Shown: positions 25,961 to 35,078 of the stretch, piece after piece
Layout of the letters: the number at the start of each line of letters is the position of its first letter
Numbering within the stretch: position 1 is the stretch's first letter
From: Sorangium cellulosum So ce56
GTDB taxonomy: Bacteria > Myxococcota_A > Polyangia > Polyangiales > Polyangiaceae
DNA length: 64,000 nt
Assembly: GCF_000067165.1 (NCBI RefSeq)
Contig: NC_010162.1
Coordinates: 8,997,001-9,061,000, forward strand
Reading direction: 5' to 3'
Program-made: the position numbers and the translations under genes
Notes under the pieces: model-generated
The model's database searches: none
Told to the model about the DNA's origin: nothing
The model's input: the letters and a program-made list of their open reading frames with translations, nothing else

Positions 25961-25978
25961 TGGGGGCGCGACGCCGGG

Positions 25979-27835
25979 TCAGCCCCGGAGCGCGGCCGCC
26001 ACGACGCGCGCGACGCTCCCCCACCCTGGATCCACCGCGCAGGCCGCGAGCCTCTCCCCGACGACGTGGGAGCGCCGGTGATCGTAGAAGCCGGGCGGCC
26101 GCGGGAAGGCGGTGAGCGGCGCGCGCAGGAGGGTCTTCTCGACCTGCGCGAGCATCGTCGTGTTGTGCACGAAACCGAGCCCGCTCCGGATGTCGGCGAG
26201 CGTCGAGCCCGGGTGGCCACCCCAGGGCGGGACGACGGCCGCGTGCGCGGCGGCGGGCGCCTGGTTCACCGCGATCACGCCGTACCGGAGATCGAGCAGC
26301 GCGCGATCGATCGCGGCCCCGACGGCGGGGTCCTCCTCGCTCATCGGGTGCACGACGATCGTCGCGCCAAGGCTGCCCCGGAGCCGCTCGTTGCAGAAGC
26401 GGGTCGCCGCGTCCAGGAACTCGACCGGATCGCTCGATCCGACCTCGACGACGGAGAGCGCGCCGCCGAGCGGCTCGGTCGAGAACAGCGGCTCGGCGGC
26501 GTCCGACGCGGCGAGCCCGGTGATCAGCGTCCAGGGGAGCTCGCCGGGCCCTGGCGCGCCGATGCGCGCGACCCCGCACGGCAGCGGCACGTCGGCGGAG
26601 GCCTCGAGGCGCTCGGGCTCGATCGGCGCGCGCCCGGCGATGAGCGCGGCGTACCGCGCCTCGGCCTCTGGGTGGGCGGCGCGCCGCGGCGGCACGGCGG
26701 CGAGCGCACGGCGCAGCATCCGGAGGAGCAGCGGCCGCTGCGTGAAGCCCCTGGGCAGCACGAGGACGCTCGCGGCGTGGCTGCCGTGCGACGCGCCGCT
26801 CACGACCTGGCTCGCGAGGCACCTCACCTGGAACCAGAGCTCGTCGCCGCCGTAGAGCCACGGCATCACGAGGACCGGGCTGGCGCCGCCGAGCGTGGAG
26901 GAGATGGGCTTGTCCAGCAGCCGCTCTCCCGACGCCCGCCGGCGCGCCTGCGTCGGGCCCGGCGGCCCCCAGACGAGCGCGTCGTGCGCGCCCGCCGGGC
27001 CGGTGACGTGGACCTCCGAGACGGCGGGGTGAGCCGCGAGGTAGGCGCGCGAATCCGCGCCGCCGTAGACGAAGCGGAGGAGCCCGCGCGCGACGAGCGG
27101 CGCGAGGGCGCGCTCCATCAGCGCGCCCAGGGGCGCGCTCCGCGGGCTCATCGCGAGCGCGACGACGCGCCCCTCGACGAAGAGCTTGTGCAGCGCTTCC
27201 CGGAGGGGGACGCCGGCGACGTCGCCCGCGCCGAGCACCAGCGCGACGCCTCCTTCGGGGTCGCGCTGCTGGTAGAAGCGCGCCTGCTCTTCCCGGACGC
27301 TCTCGCGCGTCGCCCCGGGCTGCATCAGCACGCGCGCGCGGAGGGGCCCGTGCAGGGCGGTGTCCTTCAGGCGCGTCGGGAACACCTCCACCTCGATCCG
27401 GCCGTCCGCGCGGGCGCGCACCGCCCCGCGGTCGAGCCGGGGCCGCCCGCGCGCGGCGATGTCCTCGAGCGCCTCGGCCAGGCGGCGCACCTGCGAGAGC
27501 GTGACGCAAGGCCCCGCGAGCCACGCCTCGCCGCTCGCCGCCGAGCCGGGATCGAGCCCGCGGTCGGCGCACGACGCCTCGACCTCGGCGCGCGCGGCGG
27601 CGAGCAGGCCCGGGAGCGACGAGCGGAGCAGGGAGGCCTTCTCGGTGGCTGGCATGCGAGCGAACCCGAGCGCGGCGTCGCCCAGCTCGGACAGCGCACG
27701 ATCGAGCTCGGCCGGAGGTGTCTCGGCGCTGCGCGGAGCGCGCGGCGTAGAGACCGCCGGCACGGCCGCTGCGCCGCTCGAGGCGGCGCTTCCGGGCGCG
27801 AGTTCTGTGACGGCGACGACTTCGGGGACTGGCAT
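25979..27835 (-). CDS. Aldehyde-dehydrogenase-fold protein lacking catalytic residues
   Basis: The 618-residue protein follows the aldehyde dehydrogenase superfamily: a cofactor-domain stretch (GVALVLGAGDVAGVPLREALHKL), VSEVHVTGP, then STLGGASPVLV where the family normally has ELGGKSPxIV. Where the nucleophile Cys sits in NxGQxCxAxxR, this protein reads SGASHGSHAASV. So both the general-base Glu and the nucleophile Cys appear to be missing. The N-terminal 50 residues are a Pro/Ala-rich extension and the whole chain is longer than the usual 480-500. It may be a pseudoenzyme or a divergent enzyme; I cannot say which. It is divergent from the GYPQQ-repeat gene, with 101 bp between the starts. 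Confidence 0.75.
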   Translation of the reverse strand: MPVPEVVAVTELAPGSAASSGAAAVPAVSTPRAPRSAETPPAELDRALSELGDAALGFARMPATEKASLLRSSLPGLLAAARAEVEASCADRGLDPGSAASGEAWLAGPCVTLSQVRRLAEALEDIAARGRPRLDRGAVRARADGRIEVEVFPTRLKDTALHGPLRARVLMQPGATRESVREEQARFYQQRDPEGGVALVLGAGDVAGVPLREALHKLFVEGRVVALAMSPRSAPLGALMERALAPLVARGLLRFVYGGADSRAYLAAHPAVSEVHVTGPAGAHDALVWGPPGPTQARRRASGERLLDKPISSTLGGASPVLVMPWLYGGDELWFQVRCLASQVVSGASHGSHAASVLVLPRGFTQRPLLLRMLRRALAAVPPRRAAHPEAEARYAALIAGRAPIEPERLEASADVPLPCGVARIGAPGPGELPWTLITGLAASDAAEPLFSTEPLGGALSVVEVGSSDPVEFLDAATRFCNERLRGSLGATIVVHPMSEEDPAVGAAIDRALLDLRYGVIAVNQAPAAAHAAVVPPWGGHPGSTLADIRSGLGFVHNTTMLAQVEKTLLRAPLTAFPRPPGFYDHRRSHVVGERLAACAVDPGWGSVARVVAAALRG

Positions 27836-27936
27836 CGGGACGGAGATTACAGGCTGGAGATCGCGCGCGCGAGCGCGGCGACGGTTCGCGGCGCGCGTGT
27901 AGCCGGCGTGCTCGGGATTCGGTACAGTCCGCCGCC

Positions 27937-29040
27937 ATGGATTGCGCTTCCACCACGGGTCTGGGCCCCGCGCGCGCGCCCTCCTCCAGGGCAGCTCTCC
28001 GCCCGGCAGCCTGCGGCCTCCTTCTCGGCCTCGGCGCGCTCCTCCTCGCGCCAGCGGCGACAGCGCAACAGAGCGCTCAGCCGCTCCCGCAGGGCCAGGC
28101 GCAGCCCGGCGGAGCTGCCCAGGCGCCGTCCGGGTATCCCCAGCAGCAAGGGTATCCTCAGCAAGGCTACCCTCAGCAGCAGGGGTATCCTCAGCAAGGC
28201 TACCCTCAGCAGCAGGGGTATCCTCAGCAAGGCTACCCTCAGCAGCAAGGGTATCCTCAGCAAGGCTACCCTCAGCAGCAGGGATATCCTCAACAGCAAG
28301 GGTACCCTCAGCAGCAGGGATATCCTCAGCAGGGATACCCCCAGCAAGGTTATCCTCAGCAAGGCTACCCTCAGCAGCAGGGATATCCTCAGCAGGGATA
28401 CCCCCAGCAAGGTTATCCTCAGCAGGGATACCCCCAGCAGGGTTATCCTCAGCAGGGATACCCCCAGCAGCCGCCCGGCTATGGTCAGGGCTACGCCTTG
28501 CCGGCCGGGCCCCCGCCGCCCCCGAAGCCCCCCGAGTCCACCTGCTGCCGCTGGTCGGTCCGCTACAACGCCCTGGATCTCCTGTTCGGGAAGATGACGT
28601 TCGAGGGCGAGGTCGCGATCATCGGGCCGCTCACCATCGGGATCGCGCCGTCGTGGATCTGGGGCTCGCTCGAGGACGCGTCGCTCGACACGACCGGCTA
28701 CGCGCTCGCGGCCGACGTCGGTGTCTACGTCGAAGGCAAGGCGCTGCGGGGCTTCTGGGTGAAAGGACGCCTCGGCTACGAGTCGTTCGAGGCGGTCATC
28801 ACCCCTCCCGGGCGGCTCGAGGGCCGCGGCGATGTGAGCAGCGTCGTCCTCGGCGGCATGGTGGGGAGCACGAACGTGCTCAGCCGAGACGGCGGATTCG
28901 CCATGTCGGGAGGCTTCGGGATCGGCGTGGCGCTCGCCGATCCCGTGACGATCACCGCGGGCCCCTACCAGTATTCCTTCTACGAGAAGGCAGGGAAGAT
29001 CAAGCTCATGGGGTCGCTCTCGCTCGGCGTCGTCTTCTGA
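27937..29040 (+). CDS. Envelope protein with 21 GYPQQ repeats
   Basis: The 367-residue protein has a signal peptide (GLLLGLGALLLAPAATAQQ). A low-complexity domain of 21 GYPQQ or GYPQQQ units covers about residues 66-178, followed by a Pro-rich hinge and CC. The C-terminal 180 residues alternate polar and hydrophobic residues, contain many Gly, and end GSLSLGVVF with a terminal Phe, as in outer-membrane beta barrels. GYPQQ-type repeats occur in flexible, sticky or phase-separating protein segments. Here the repeat probably lies in the periplasm or at the cell surface. Function is unknown. A Shine-Dalgarno is not obvious. Confidence 0.8.
   Translation: MDCASTTGLGPARAPSSRAALRPAACGLLLGLGALLLAPAATAQQSAQPLPQGQAQPGGAAQAPSGYPQQQGYPQQGYPQQQGYPQQGYPQQQGYPQQGYPQQQGYPQQGYPQQQGYPQQQGYPQQQGYPQQGYPQQGYPQQGYPQQQGYPQQGYPQQGYPQQGYPQQGYPQQGYPQQPPGYGQGYALPAGPPPPPKPPESTCCRWSVRYNALDLLFGKMTFEGEVAIIGPLTIGIAPSWIWGSLEDASLDTTGYALAADVGVYVEGKALRGFWVKGRLGYESFEAVITPPGRLEGRGDVSSVVLGGMVGSTNVLSRDGGFAMSGGFGIGVALADPVTITAGPYQYSFYEKAGKIKLMGSLSLGVVF
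28132..28470 (+). repeat. GYPQQ-coding repeat array (15/18-bp units)
   Basis: Twenty-one in-frame units of GGGTATCCTCAGCAG or with one extra CAG codon encode GYPQQ(Q). Higher-order blocks of 33 bp (GYPQQ plus GYPQQQ) repeat at the left end. All changes keep frame. Codon choice is uniform and less GC-rich than the flanks, indicating recent expansion. Confidence 0.95.
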
Positions 29041-29170
29041 TCGACGCGCTCGCCTTGTCGTCGCCAATCCGCGCGCGACGCCGGCCCGGCGGGTGCGCGC
29101 GGCCCCCACGCGGGACGGCCGGCGTCCCTGGAACTTGGCCCCGCGCGCGGCGACGTGGGACTCCTGCACC

Positions 29171-31078
29171 ATGCCCTCTCGCATCGCCCGCCGCCCCGGG
29201 CCGGCGCTGCTGCTCCCGTTCCTGGCGGCGCTCCTGTCGATCGCGTTCGCCCTCCCCGCGCGCGCGTGGGTCGAGGTGCACATCGCCGGAGACGACGTGC
29301 GCCTGTCGATCGACCGGGCCGGCGCCGCCACGGTCGAGCACAAGGTCACGCTGAAGATCTCGGGCGGGCCGCTCCGCGGGCTCGACATCCAGGGCGTCGA
29401 CCCGGACGCCCAGCTCGATCCGGGCAGCTACGCCGTGCCCTTCAAGGCCGCGGAGGCGGGCTCGCTCGCGTCCGCGACGCCGGTCGCGATCGAGCTCCTG
29501 CCGCCCGACACCCGGCCGCGCGAGGACGGCACGCGCCGCCCGGCGGCGATGCGGGCCCGCTTCGACGGCAAGGGGCTGAGCCGCGGGGTGTTCGTGCTCT
29601 TCTTCCGCTACCGCACGGACCTCATGAAGCGCGGGCTCATCCGCCAGGACGGCCCGAGCTCCCGCGTCTCCTGGAGCGGCCCCATCTGGGACGACGGCTA
29701 CGACTCGGCGCGGCTCACCGTCGCGCTCCCGGCCGCGCCCGACGAGCCGCGCGTCGACGAGCCGCGCGCCGGCGAGGCGGCGTCCCCCGACGCGCTCCCG
29801 GCGCCGACGACGCTCTCCACGCTCCGCCGCGCGCTCGACAAGGACGAGCTCGAGCTGCTCCGCCCGTACGCCCCCAAGTCCGAGCCGATCCGGTGGGCGA
29901 TCCGCGCCGACGCGCGCGCCTTCCAGCCCGAGCCCGCCGCGGCGAAGCCCGGGGCCGACGCGCTCGGCCGCATCTCGGACGCCGCGGCCGGCAGCCCCGA
30001 TCGCAGCCGCACCCTCTACGTGGCCGCGGGCGTGGTCCTCTTCGCGCTCTACAGCGCCCTCGTCGCGCTCAAGGCGCGCGAGCACGAGCGCCTCGCGCGC
30101 GCCGCGGGCGCCCTGCCGCGGCCCCTCGTCCCGATCCCGCTCGCGCCGCGCGCCGCGCTCGCGGGGCTCGCGCTCGTCGCGGGCGTCGCCCTGGAGCTCC
30201 TCCTCAGGGACGGCACGCCGGGCGCCGCGCTCGTGGCCGCGGCGACCGCGCTCGCCGCCCACCGCACGCCCCGCCCGGAGCGCGCCGCCGCGACCTTGCG
30301 GCGCCCTGGCAAGTGGCTCCCCATCGCGGAGGCCGAGGCGTTCCGCGAGCCGCCGCGGGCGCGCGGCGTCTACCTCGACGTCTCGACGCGCGCCGGCAAG
30401 GCGCTGCTCGTTGCGCTGCTCGCCGGGCTCGGCGCGGGCGTCCACGCCGTGGCGGCCGCCTCGCCGTACCACGCCCACCTGCTGGCGCTCGACGCGACGG
30501 CGCTGCTCGCGATCTTCTGCACCGGCCGGCTCGCCGAGCTCCCCGCCGATCCCGCGGCGCGGCCGGTCGCGTTCCTGCGCGACGTCGCGCGGCGCGTGCG
30601 GCGCCTGCGGAAGGCGCCCGCCGGCGCCCCGGCCGCGGCGCAGGAGCTCCGCGTCGTCGGCCGCCTCCGCATCCCGGACGGCAGCCCCGACGCCGACGAG
30701 CTCCGGCTCGGCCTCTCGCCGCGCGTGGCGCTCCCCGGCTTCGTCGGGATCGAGGTCGGCGTCGTCTACGCGCCCGGCGCCGGCGGCGCCATCGGGCTGC
30801 CCGAGGTCCTCTTGCGCGTCGCCCCCGGCTCGCCGTGCGAGCGCGCCGTCGAGGGGCTCGCGAAGAGCGGCCGTTCCTCGCGCGGCCGGCGCCCCGGCGA
30901 GCGCGTGCTCGCGTTCGCGCCGCGCCTGCCGACCGCGAGGATGACGGCGGCCATCGCCGCCGCGCTGGTCCGCGCCGTGTCCACCCCGCCCGCGGGCGCC
31001 ACGCCGACGAAGCCGGCCGGCGCCGGCGCGACCCGCGCGCCGCGCCCCCGCAAGAAGGCGGTCTCCGCCGCGGCGTAG
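29171..31078 (+). CDS. Multi-spanning membrane protein of unknown family
   Basis: From the ATG at 29171 the protein is 635 residues. A signal peptide (ALLLPFLAALLSIAFALPARA) leads into an extracytoplasmic beta-rich region of about 240 residues (AGDDVRLSIDRAGAATVEHK, RGLDIQGVD). Several membrane helices follow around residues 280-300, 325-365 and 410-450, then a C-terminal soluble domain (LRVVGRLRIPDGSPDADELRLGLSP) and a Lys/Arg-rich tail. The layout recalls DUF2207-type membrane proteins, but I do not see a firm match. It follows the GYPQQ-repeat gene after 130 bp on the same strand and may be co-transcribed. Confidence 0.7.
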   Translation: MPSRIARRPGPALLLPFLAALLSIAFALPARAWVEVHIAGDDVRLSIDRAGAATVEHKVTLKISGGPLRGLDIQGVDPDAQLDPGSYAVPFKAAEAGSLASATPVAIELLPPDTRPREDGTRRPAAMRARFDGKGLSRGVFVLFFRYRTDLMKRGLIRQDGPSSRVSWSGPIWDDGYDSARLTVALPAAPDEPRVDEPRAGEAASPDALPAPTTLSTLRRALDKDELELLRPYAPKSEPIRWAIRADARAFQPEPAAAKPGADALGRISDAAAGSPDRSRTLYVAAGVVLFALYSALVALKAREHERLARAAGALPRPLVPIPLAPRAALAGLALVAGVALELLLRDGTPGAALVAAATALAAHRTPRPERAAATLRRPGKWLPIAEAEAFREPPRARGVYLDVSTRAGKALLVALLAGLGAGVHAVAAASPYHAHLLALDATALLAIFCTGRLAELPADPAARPVAFLRDVARRVRRLRKAPAGAPAAAQELRVVGRLRIPDGSPDADELRLGLSPRVALPGFVGIEVGVVYAPGAGGAIGLPEVLLRVAPGSPCERAVEGLAKSGRSSRGRRPGERVLAFAPRLPTARMTAAIAAALVRAVSTPPAGATPTKPAGAGATRAPRPRKKAVSAAA

Positions 31079-31133
31079 CGCCGGGTCAACCCCCGTCCGG
31101 ACACGCGTTGGCGACCCGCGAGCCCCTCGTCAG

Positions 31134-31163
31134 CGTTCGTAAGCCTTCGTAAGCATTCGTAGA
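31134..31163. repeat. Three 10-bp repeats upstream of the HPP gene
   Basis: GTTCGTAAGC, CTTCGTAAGC and ATTCGTAGAC lie head to tail, ending 33 bp before the HPP-CBS start. The ten-base period puts each TTCGTA on the same helix face, so it could be a regulator-binding array. Confidence 0.7.
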
Positions 31164-31196
31164 CAGCGCGCGAACATCTCGATATATGGCCGCGCG

Positions 31197-32306
31197 ATGA
31201 GCTTCGGAGTTGCGAGCTCGAGCTTTCTTACGCGGTTCCAGCCCATGCGCACGCCGCTGCTCGCCAGCGAGCGGATCTACGCTGCTGCCGGGGGCTTGCT
31301 CGGGCTGCTGGCCACCGGGCTCGTGATGCACGCTTGCCTTGGCCCCACCGCGAACGCGCCGCTCCTGATAGCGCCGATCGGCGCTTCGACCGTGCTCGTG
31401 TTCGGGGTCCCCGCGAGCCCGCTCGCCCAGCCCTGGTCCGTGCTCGGCGGCAACGTGCTGGCGGCCGTCATCGGCGTCACGGCGGCTCGCGTCATCCCCG
31501 ATCCGCTGTGCGCCGGCGCCGTCGCGGTCGCGGTCACCATCGCCGTCACGAGCCTGCTCCGGTGCTTGCACCCGCCCGCGGGCGCGGTGGCGCTCACGGC
31601 GGTCATCGGCGGCCCGGCCGTGACGAGCCTCGGCTATCACTTCGCGCTCGTGCCGGTCGCCATCAACTCCCTGCTGCTCGTGGCAGCCGGGATGGTGTTC
31701 AACAACCTGGTGCGCCGCAGCTACCCGCACGTCGTGGCCTTGCCGGCCTCGCCCCACGGCACCGCCGATGCCCCGCCCGAGCTCCGCGTCGGCTTCTCGC
31801 CGAGCGACATCGACGCCGCCCTCGAGCGCCTCGGAACGCCGCTCGACGTCGAGCGCGACGATCTGATCGCCCTCGTCCGGCACGTCGAAGAGGAGGCGCA
31901 CCGGCGCCTGCGCGGAGGCGTCACCTGCGGCGAGATCATGTCGCGCGATCTGGTCACGATTCACCCCGATGATCCGAGCGCGCTCGCGCTCCGCCGCCTC
32001 CGCGAGCGCGCCCTGCGCGTCTTGCCGGTGGTCGACGAGCGAGGCGTCGTGCACGGCGCGATCGACGTCTCGATCGCGTCTGCGATGCCCGAGGCCGCCG
32101 TGCGCGACCTGCCGTCCATCTACTTCGAGACCGCCGGCGAGGACACGCCGATCAACGAGCTCTTCCAGCTCCTCTCCCGCGGGCGCGTGCACGAAGCGCT
32201 GATCGTCGACGCCAAGATGCGCCTGCGCGGCATCGTGACCCAAACCGATCTCCTGGCCGTGATCGGCCGCGCGCAGCTCGCCAAGGGCTCGGCGCTGGTC
32301 GGGTAG
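31197..32306 (+). CDS. HPP family membrane protein with CBS domain pair
   Basis: The 369-residue protein has an N-terminal HPP domain with about four membrane helices and the hallmark CLHPPAGAVAL, plus APIGASTVLVFG and SPLAQPWSVLGGN. The C-terminal 150 residues form two CBS motifs (CGEIMSRDLVTIHPDDPSALALRRL and INELFQLLSRGRVHEALIVD, ending GIVTQTDLLAVIG). HPP proteins have been linked to nitrite transport in plastids and cyanobacteria, and CBS pairs sense adenine nucleotides. A nucleotide-gated transporter is therefore likely, substrate unknown. The ATG is at 31197. It is monocistronic, preceded by 10-bp repeats. Confidence 0.92.
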   Translation: MSFGVASSSFLTRFQPMRTPLLASERIYAAAGGLLGLLATGLVMHACLGPTANAPLLIAPIGASTVLVFGVPASPLAQPWSVLGGNVLAAVIGVTAARVIPDPLCAGAVAVAVTIAVTSLLRCLHPPAGAVALTAVIGGPAVTSLGYHFALVPVAINSLLLVAAGMVFNNLVRRSYPHVVALPASPHGTADAPPELRVGFSPSDIDAALERLGTPLDVERDDLIALVRHVEEEAHRRLRGGVTCGEIMSRDLVTIHPDDPSALALRRLRERALRVLPVVDERGVVHGAIDVSIASAMPEAAVRDLPSIYFETAGEDTPINELFQLLSRGRVHEALIVDAKMRLRGIVTQTDLLAVIGRAQLAKGSALVG

Positions 32307-32777
32307 CGAGCCCCGGGGCAGTACGCCCCTATGCGACACAGGCGCGCATCGCCACAGCGCACCATCCATGCACACGCCTTCACGCGCAGGAACACCCTGC
32401 TACGCCGGCAAGACGACAAAACCACAAAACCACAAGACGACAAATCGCCGGCTGCTCCACTCGAGCGTATAGCGAGCGATGATCGAAGCATGATAGTCTC
32501 GAGACAATCGTCTTTGTCTCCAGCGCCATCGCTGAAACGGATCGAATCGTGCATGGGTCGGCGCTCTCGCGGCCTTTTTAGCAAGGGCTGAGCGGCCAAT
32601 CGACGCTCGCGACCCATCGTCGGCCTTGGTCACCTCGGAGTTCGGTCACACGGCACATTTGCACGTTTGCACGTTTTTTTTTGCACGTGTTGAGCCGGCC
32701 CTGAAGGAGCTCTGGCGCCCATCACGCCTGTTGAGGTCATCCGTCCTCGAACAGGCCCCAACCGATCGGGAGCGAAC
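32307..32777. other. Intergenic region with low-GC repeats upstream of the CapA-type gene
   Basis: No gene is apparent in this 471-base gap. It is unusually AT-rich for the window. Notable elements are an ACAAAACCACAAAACCACAAG stretch near 32410-32440, a palindrome GTCTCGAGAC at 32496-32505, and three TTTGCACG direct repeats at about 32658-32687, the last preceded by nine T residues. The CapA-type gene promoter must lie in its right half. Confidence 0.5.
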
Positions 32778-35078
32778 ATGGCAGAAAGACCCCTTGTCCG
32801 CGTCATCACCTCCACGCCGCTGTCCGTGTGCGCTGCGGCCTGCGCCTGGCTCGCCGCGAGCGACGCGTCGGCGGCGTTCCAGTTCGACGCCACGGAGGCC
32901 GCGTACGACGCGACCTACGCGGCGGCGCCCATCGACGTGACCGGCGTCGTCGTCGACGAGGCGGGGTCGCCGATCGCGGGGGCGGAGGTGACGGCCATCG
33001 GCTGGGGGAGCGGCGCGCTCAACCACGGCGAGATCGCGTTCACCGACGGCGCGGGCGCGTTCACGCTGGCGGCGCTCGCGCGGCGCTCGGTCCTGCTGCG
33101 CGTCGAGGTCGACGGGTACTACAGCGAGATCATCCCTGCCGATCTGCACCTGCCGCTCGCCGAGGCGGCCGCCGGGGTCGGCCGCGTCGTGCTGACCGAG
33201 CAGCGCGCGGGCCGCGCCCGGATCCTCGTGGGAGGCGACACGATGTTCGGTCGGCGCTTCATCGACAGCGACGAGGACGGCATCGAGGGAGAGGAGGGCG
33301 ACCTGATCCGCCCCGCGACACGGCAAGCCGACGCGAGCGCCGTCCTCTCCTTCCTGCGCGACGTCCTCTCGTCGGCCGACTACACCCAGGTCAACCTGGA
33401 GTGCCCCGTCACCGCCAACCCGCAGACGCCCCACCCTTACAAGTCGTTCACGTTCTTCTCCTACCCCGAGACGGTCAGGGCGCTCGCGCTCTCCGGCGTC
33501 GACGCCGTGAGCCTCGGCAACAACCACATGTTCGATTACCTGGGGGCAGGCGTCGCCGACACGCTCACCGCCGTCCCGAACGCCGGCCTCGACTGGTTCG
33601 GCGCAGGGCTCGACGAGACGATGGCGAAGGGCACCGTGCTCTACCGGACGCTCCGCGGCGTCGACGTGGCCTTCCAGGGGTTCAACCAGCTCGTCAACGA
33701 CGGGACGACGCTCCCGGAGTACACGCTCACCGCCTCCGACGGGCCTCCTCCCAAGGCCGGCGCGCTCGAGCTCAGCCTCGCCGAGATCAGCGACTTCATG
33801 GCGGAGGACGCGGTCGGGCGCTTCGCCATCCCGGTGCTGCACGGAGGCATCGAGTACAGCGACTATCCGTCGTCCGGCATGCGGCGGCGGTTCACCCAGC
33901 TCGTCCAGAAGGGCGCCGGCATGGTCGTGGCGCACCACCCGCACACGATCCACGGTATCGGGCTGTACAACGCCGGCGCCGGCCCCCGCTATATCTTCAT
34001 GTCGCTCGGCAACATGGTCTTCGATCAGGACGTCTTCGAGACGTTCCAGTCGTACCTCGCCGCCATCGACATCGACGAGGACGCGAGCGGCAACCGCGCG
34101 GTGCACCGCGTGCAGCTCATCCCATTCCAGAACGAGGACTACGTCCCGAAGCTCGTGGGCGGGGCCTGGCTCGGCCGGGCGATCCGCCACATCGGCCACC
34201 TCTCCACGACGCTGCCGGCGGCGCCCGCGCCCGGCGAGGCGGCGGACGGCCTGACGGGGGCGGTCGTGTTCCCGAGCGGCCCGCGGGCCGCCGCGGCGAG
34301 CAGCCCCTCGCAGTACACGACGAGCGACGCGGTCGAGACGCGGACCGTGCCGCTCACGAGCCGCCGCACAGGCCCCCTCGCCCACCTGCGCTCGAACCCG
34401 GCGGACTCGCTCGCCGCCGTCCGGACGACGGCCGCCGCGAGCTGCGATTACGGCCGGGAGATCATGCTCTACGGCGACTTCGAGGACGGCGACGTCGACG
34501 ACACCTCCCACGAAGGCTCGATGTGGTCGATGAGCGAATTCCGCTACATCGAGAACAGCGTCGTCCACAGCGGGACCGGCGCGATGGTGTTCCTGCGCAA
34601 GTCGAGCAACACGACCGAGGCCGCGACCTACATGAACAACCGCGTCAAGTTCGAGCCTGGCCGCAAATTGACCCTGACCGGCTACATGAAGGGAGACAAC
34701 GCCGGCCAGATGCGCGTGCAGGTCTACTGGTACACGAGCGGCGGGACCAGCGTGTCGAACAGCGTCGTGTACACGCGCGCGGCTGGCACCTACGGCTGGC
34801 AGCCGTTCACCGTCGACCTGACCCCGCCGGCGAACGCGGGCTCGGTCCGGTTCTATTTCAGGGCGGGTGTGCCGGCGAGCGGCGAGGCCACCTCGTTCCT
34901 CGACGACGTGTCGCTCATCGAGTGGGAGGGCACCATCGCCGACAGCTCCCTCGGGTTCGCGTTCGCCACGCCGAACGACTGGAGCTTCGTGCGCTGCACC
35001 GCCACGGATCCGGCGCTCACGAGCCTCGGCGTGACGATGACGCACCGGTCGTACGCGCTGGCCCCGGCGACGCCCTGA
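32778..35078 (+). CDS. CapA-type metallophosphatase with regulatory-like and carbohydrate-binding-like domains
   Basis: The 766-residue exported protein has a signal peptide (residues 1-33) and a carboxypeptidase-regulatory-like beta domain (TGVVVDEAGSPIAGAEVTAIG, about 50-145). A CapA/PgsA-type metallophosphatase core spans about 150-440. Metal-ligand motifs are visible: GGDTMFGRR, NLECPVT, SLGNNHMFDY, VLHGGIEY and HHPHTIHG. The C-terminal 190 residues (YGDFEDGDVDD, VVHSGTGAMVFLRK, TLTGYMKGDNAG) resemble a CBM4/9-type jelly roll. CapA proteins act in poly-gamma-glutamate anchoring or export, but many myxobacterial relatives lie outside such operons. No pgs/cap genes are adjacent, so a surface-polymer role is inference. 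Confidence 0.88.
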   Translation: MAERPLVRVITSTPLSVCAAACAWLAASDASAAFQFDATEAAYDATYAAAPIDVTGVVVDEAGSPIAGAEVTAIGWGSGALNHGEIAFTDGAGAFTLAALARRSVLLRVEVDGYYSEIIPADLHLPLAEAAAGVGRVVLTEQRAGRARILVGGDTMFGRRFIDSDEDGIEGEEGDLIRPATRQADASAVLSFLRDVLSSADYTQVNLECPVTANPQTPHPYKSFTFFSYPETVRALALSGVDAVSLGNNHMFDYLGAGVADTLTAVPNAGLDWFGAGLDETMAKGTVLYRTLRGVDVAFQGFNQLVNDGTTLPEYTLTASDGPPPKAGALELSLAEISDFMAEDAVGRFAIPVLHGGIEYSDYPSSGMRRRFTQLVQKGAGMVVAHHPHTIHGIGLYNAGAGPRYIFMSLGNMVFDQDVFETFQSYLAAIDIDEDASGNRAVHRVQLIPFQNEDYVPKLVGGAWLGRAIRHIGHLSTTLPAAPAPGEAADGLTGAVVFPSGPRAAAASSPSQYTTSDAVETRTVPLTSRRTGPLAHLRSNPADSLAAVRTTAAASCDYGREIMLYGDFEDGDVDDTSHEGSMWSMSEFRYIENSVVHSGTGAMVFLRKSSNTTEAATYMNNRVKFEPGRKLTLTGYMKGDNAGQMRVQVYWYTSGGTSVSNSVVYTRAAGTYGWQPFTVDLTPPANAGSVRFYFRAGVPASGEATSFLDDVSLIEWEGTIADSSLGFAFATPNDWSFVRCTATDPALTSLGVTMTHRSYALAPATP

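Noticed and set aside
28132..28470. CRISPR-like regular repeats
   Set aside because: There are no unique spacers; the array is continuous, in frame and encodes GYPQQ units.
26066..28597. 843-codon plus-strand frame opposite the aldehyde-dehydrogenase-like gene and across the GYPQQ array
   Set aside because: It spans two unrelated genes in a wrong frame and shows no protein-like composition.
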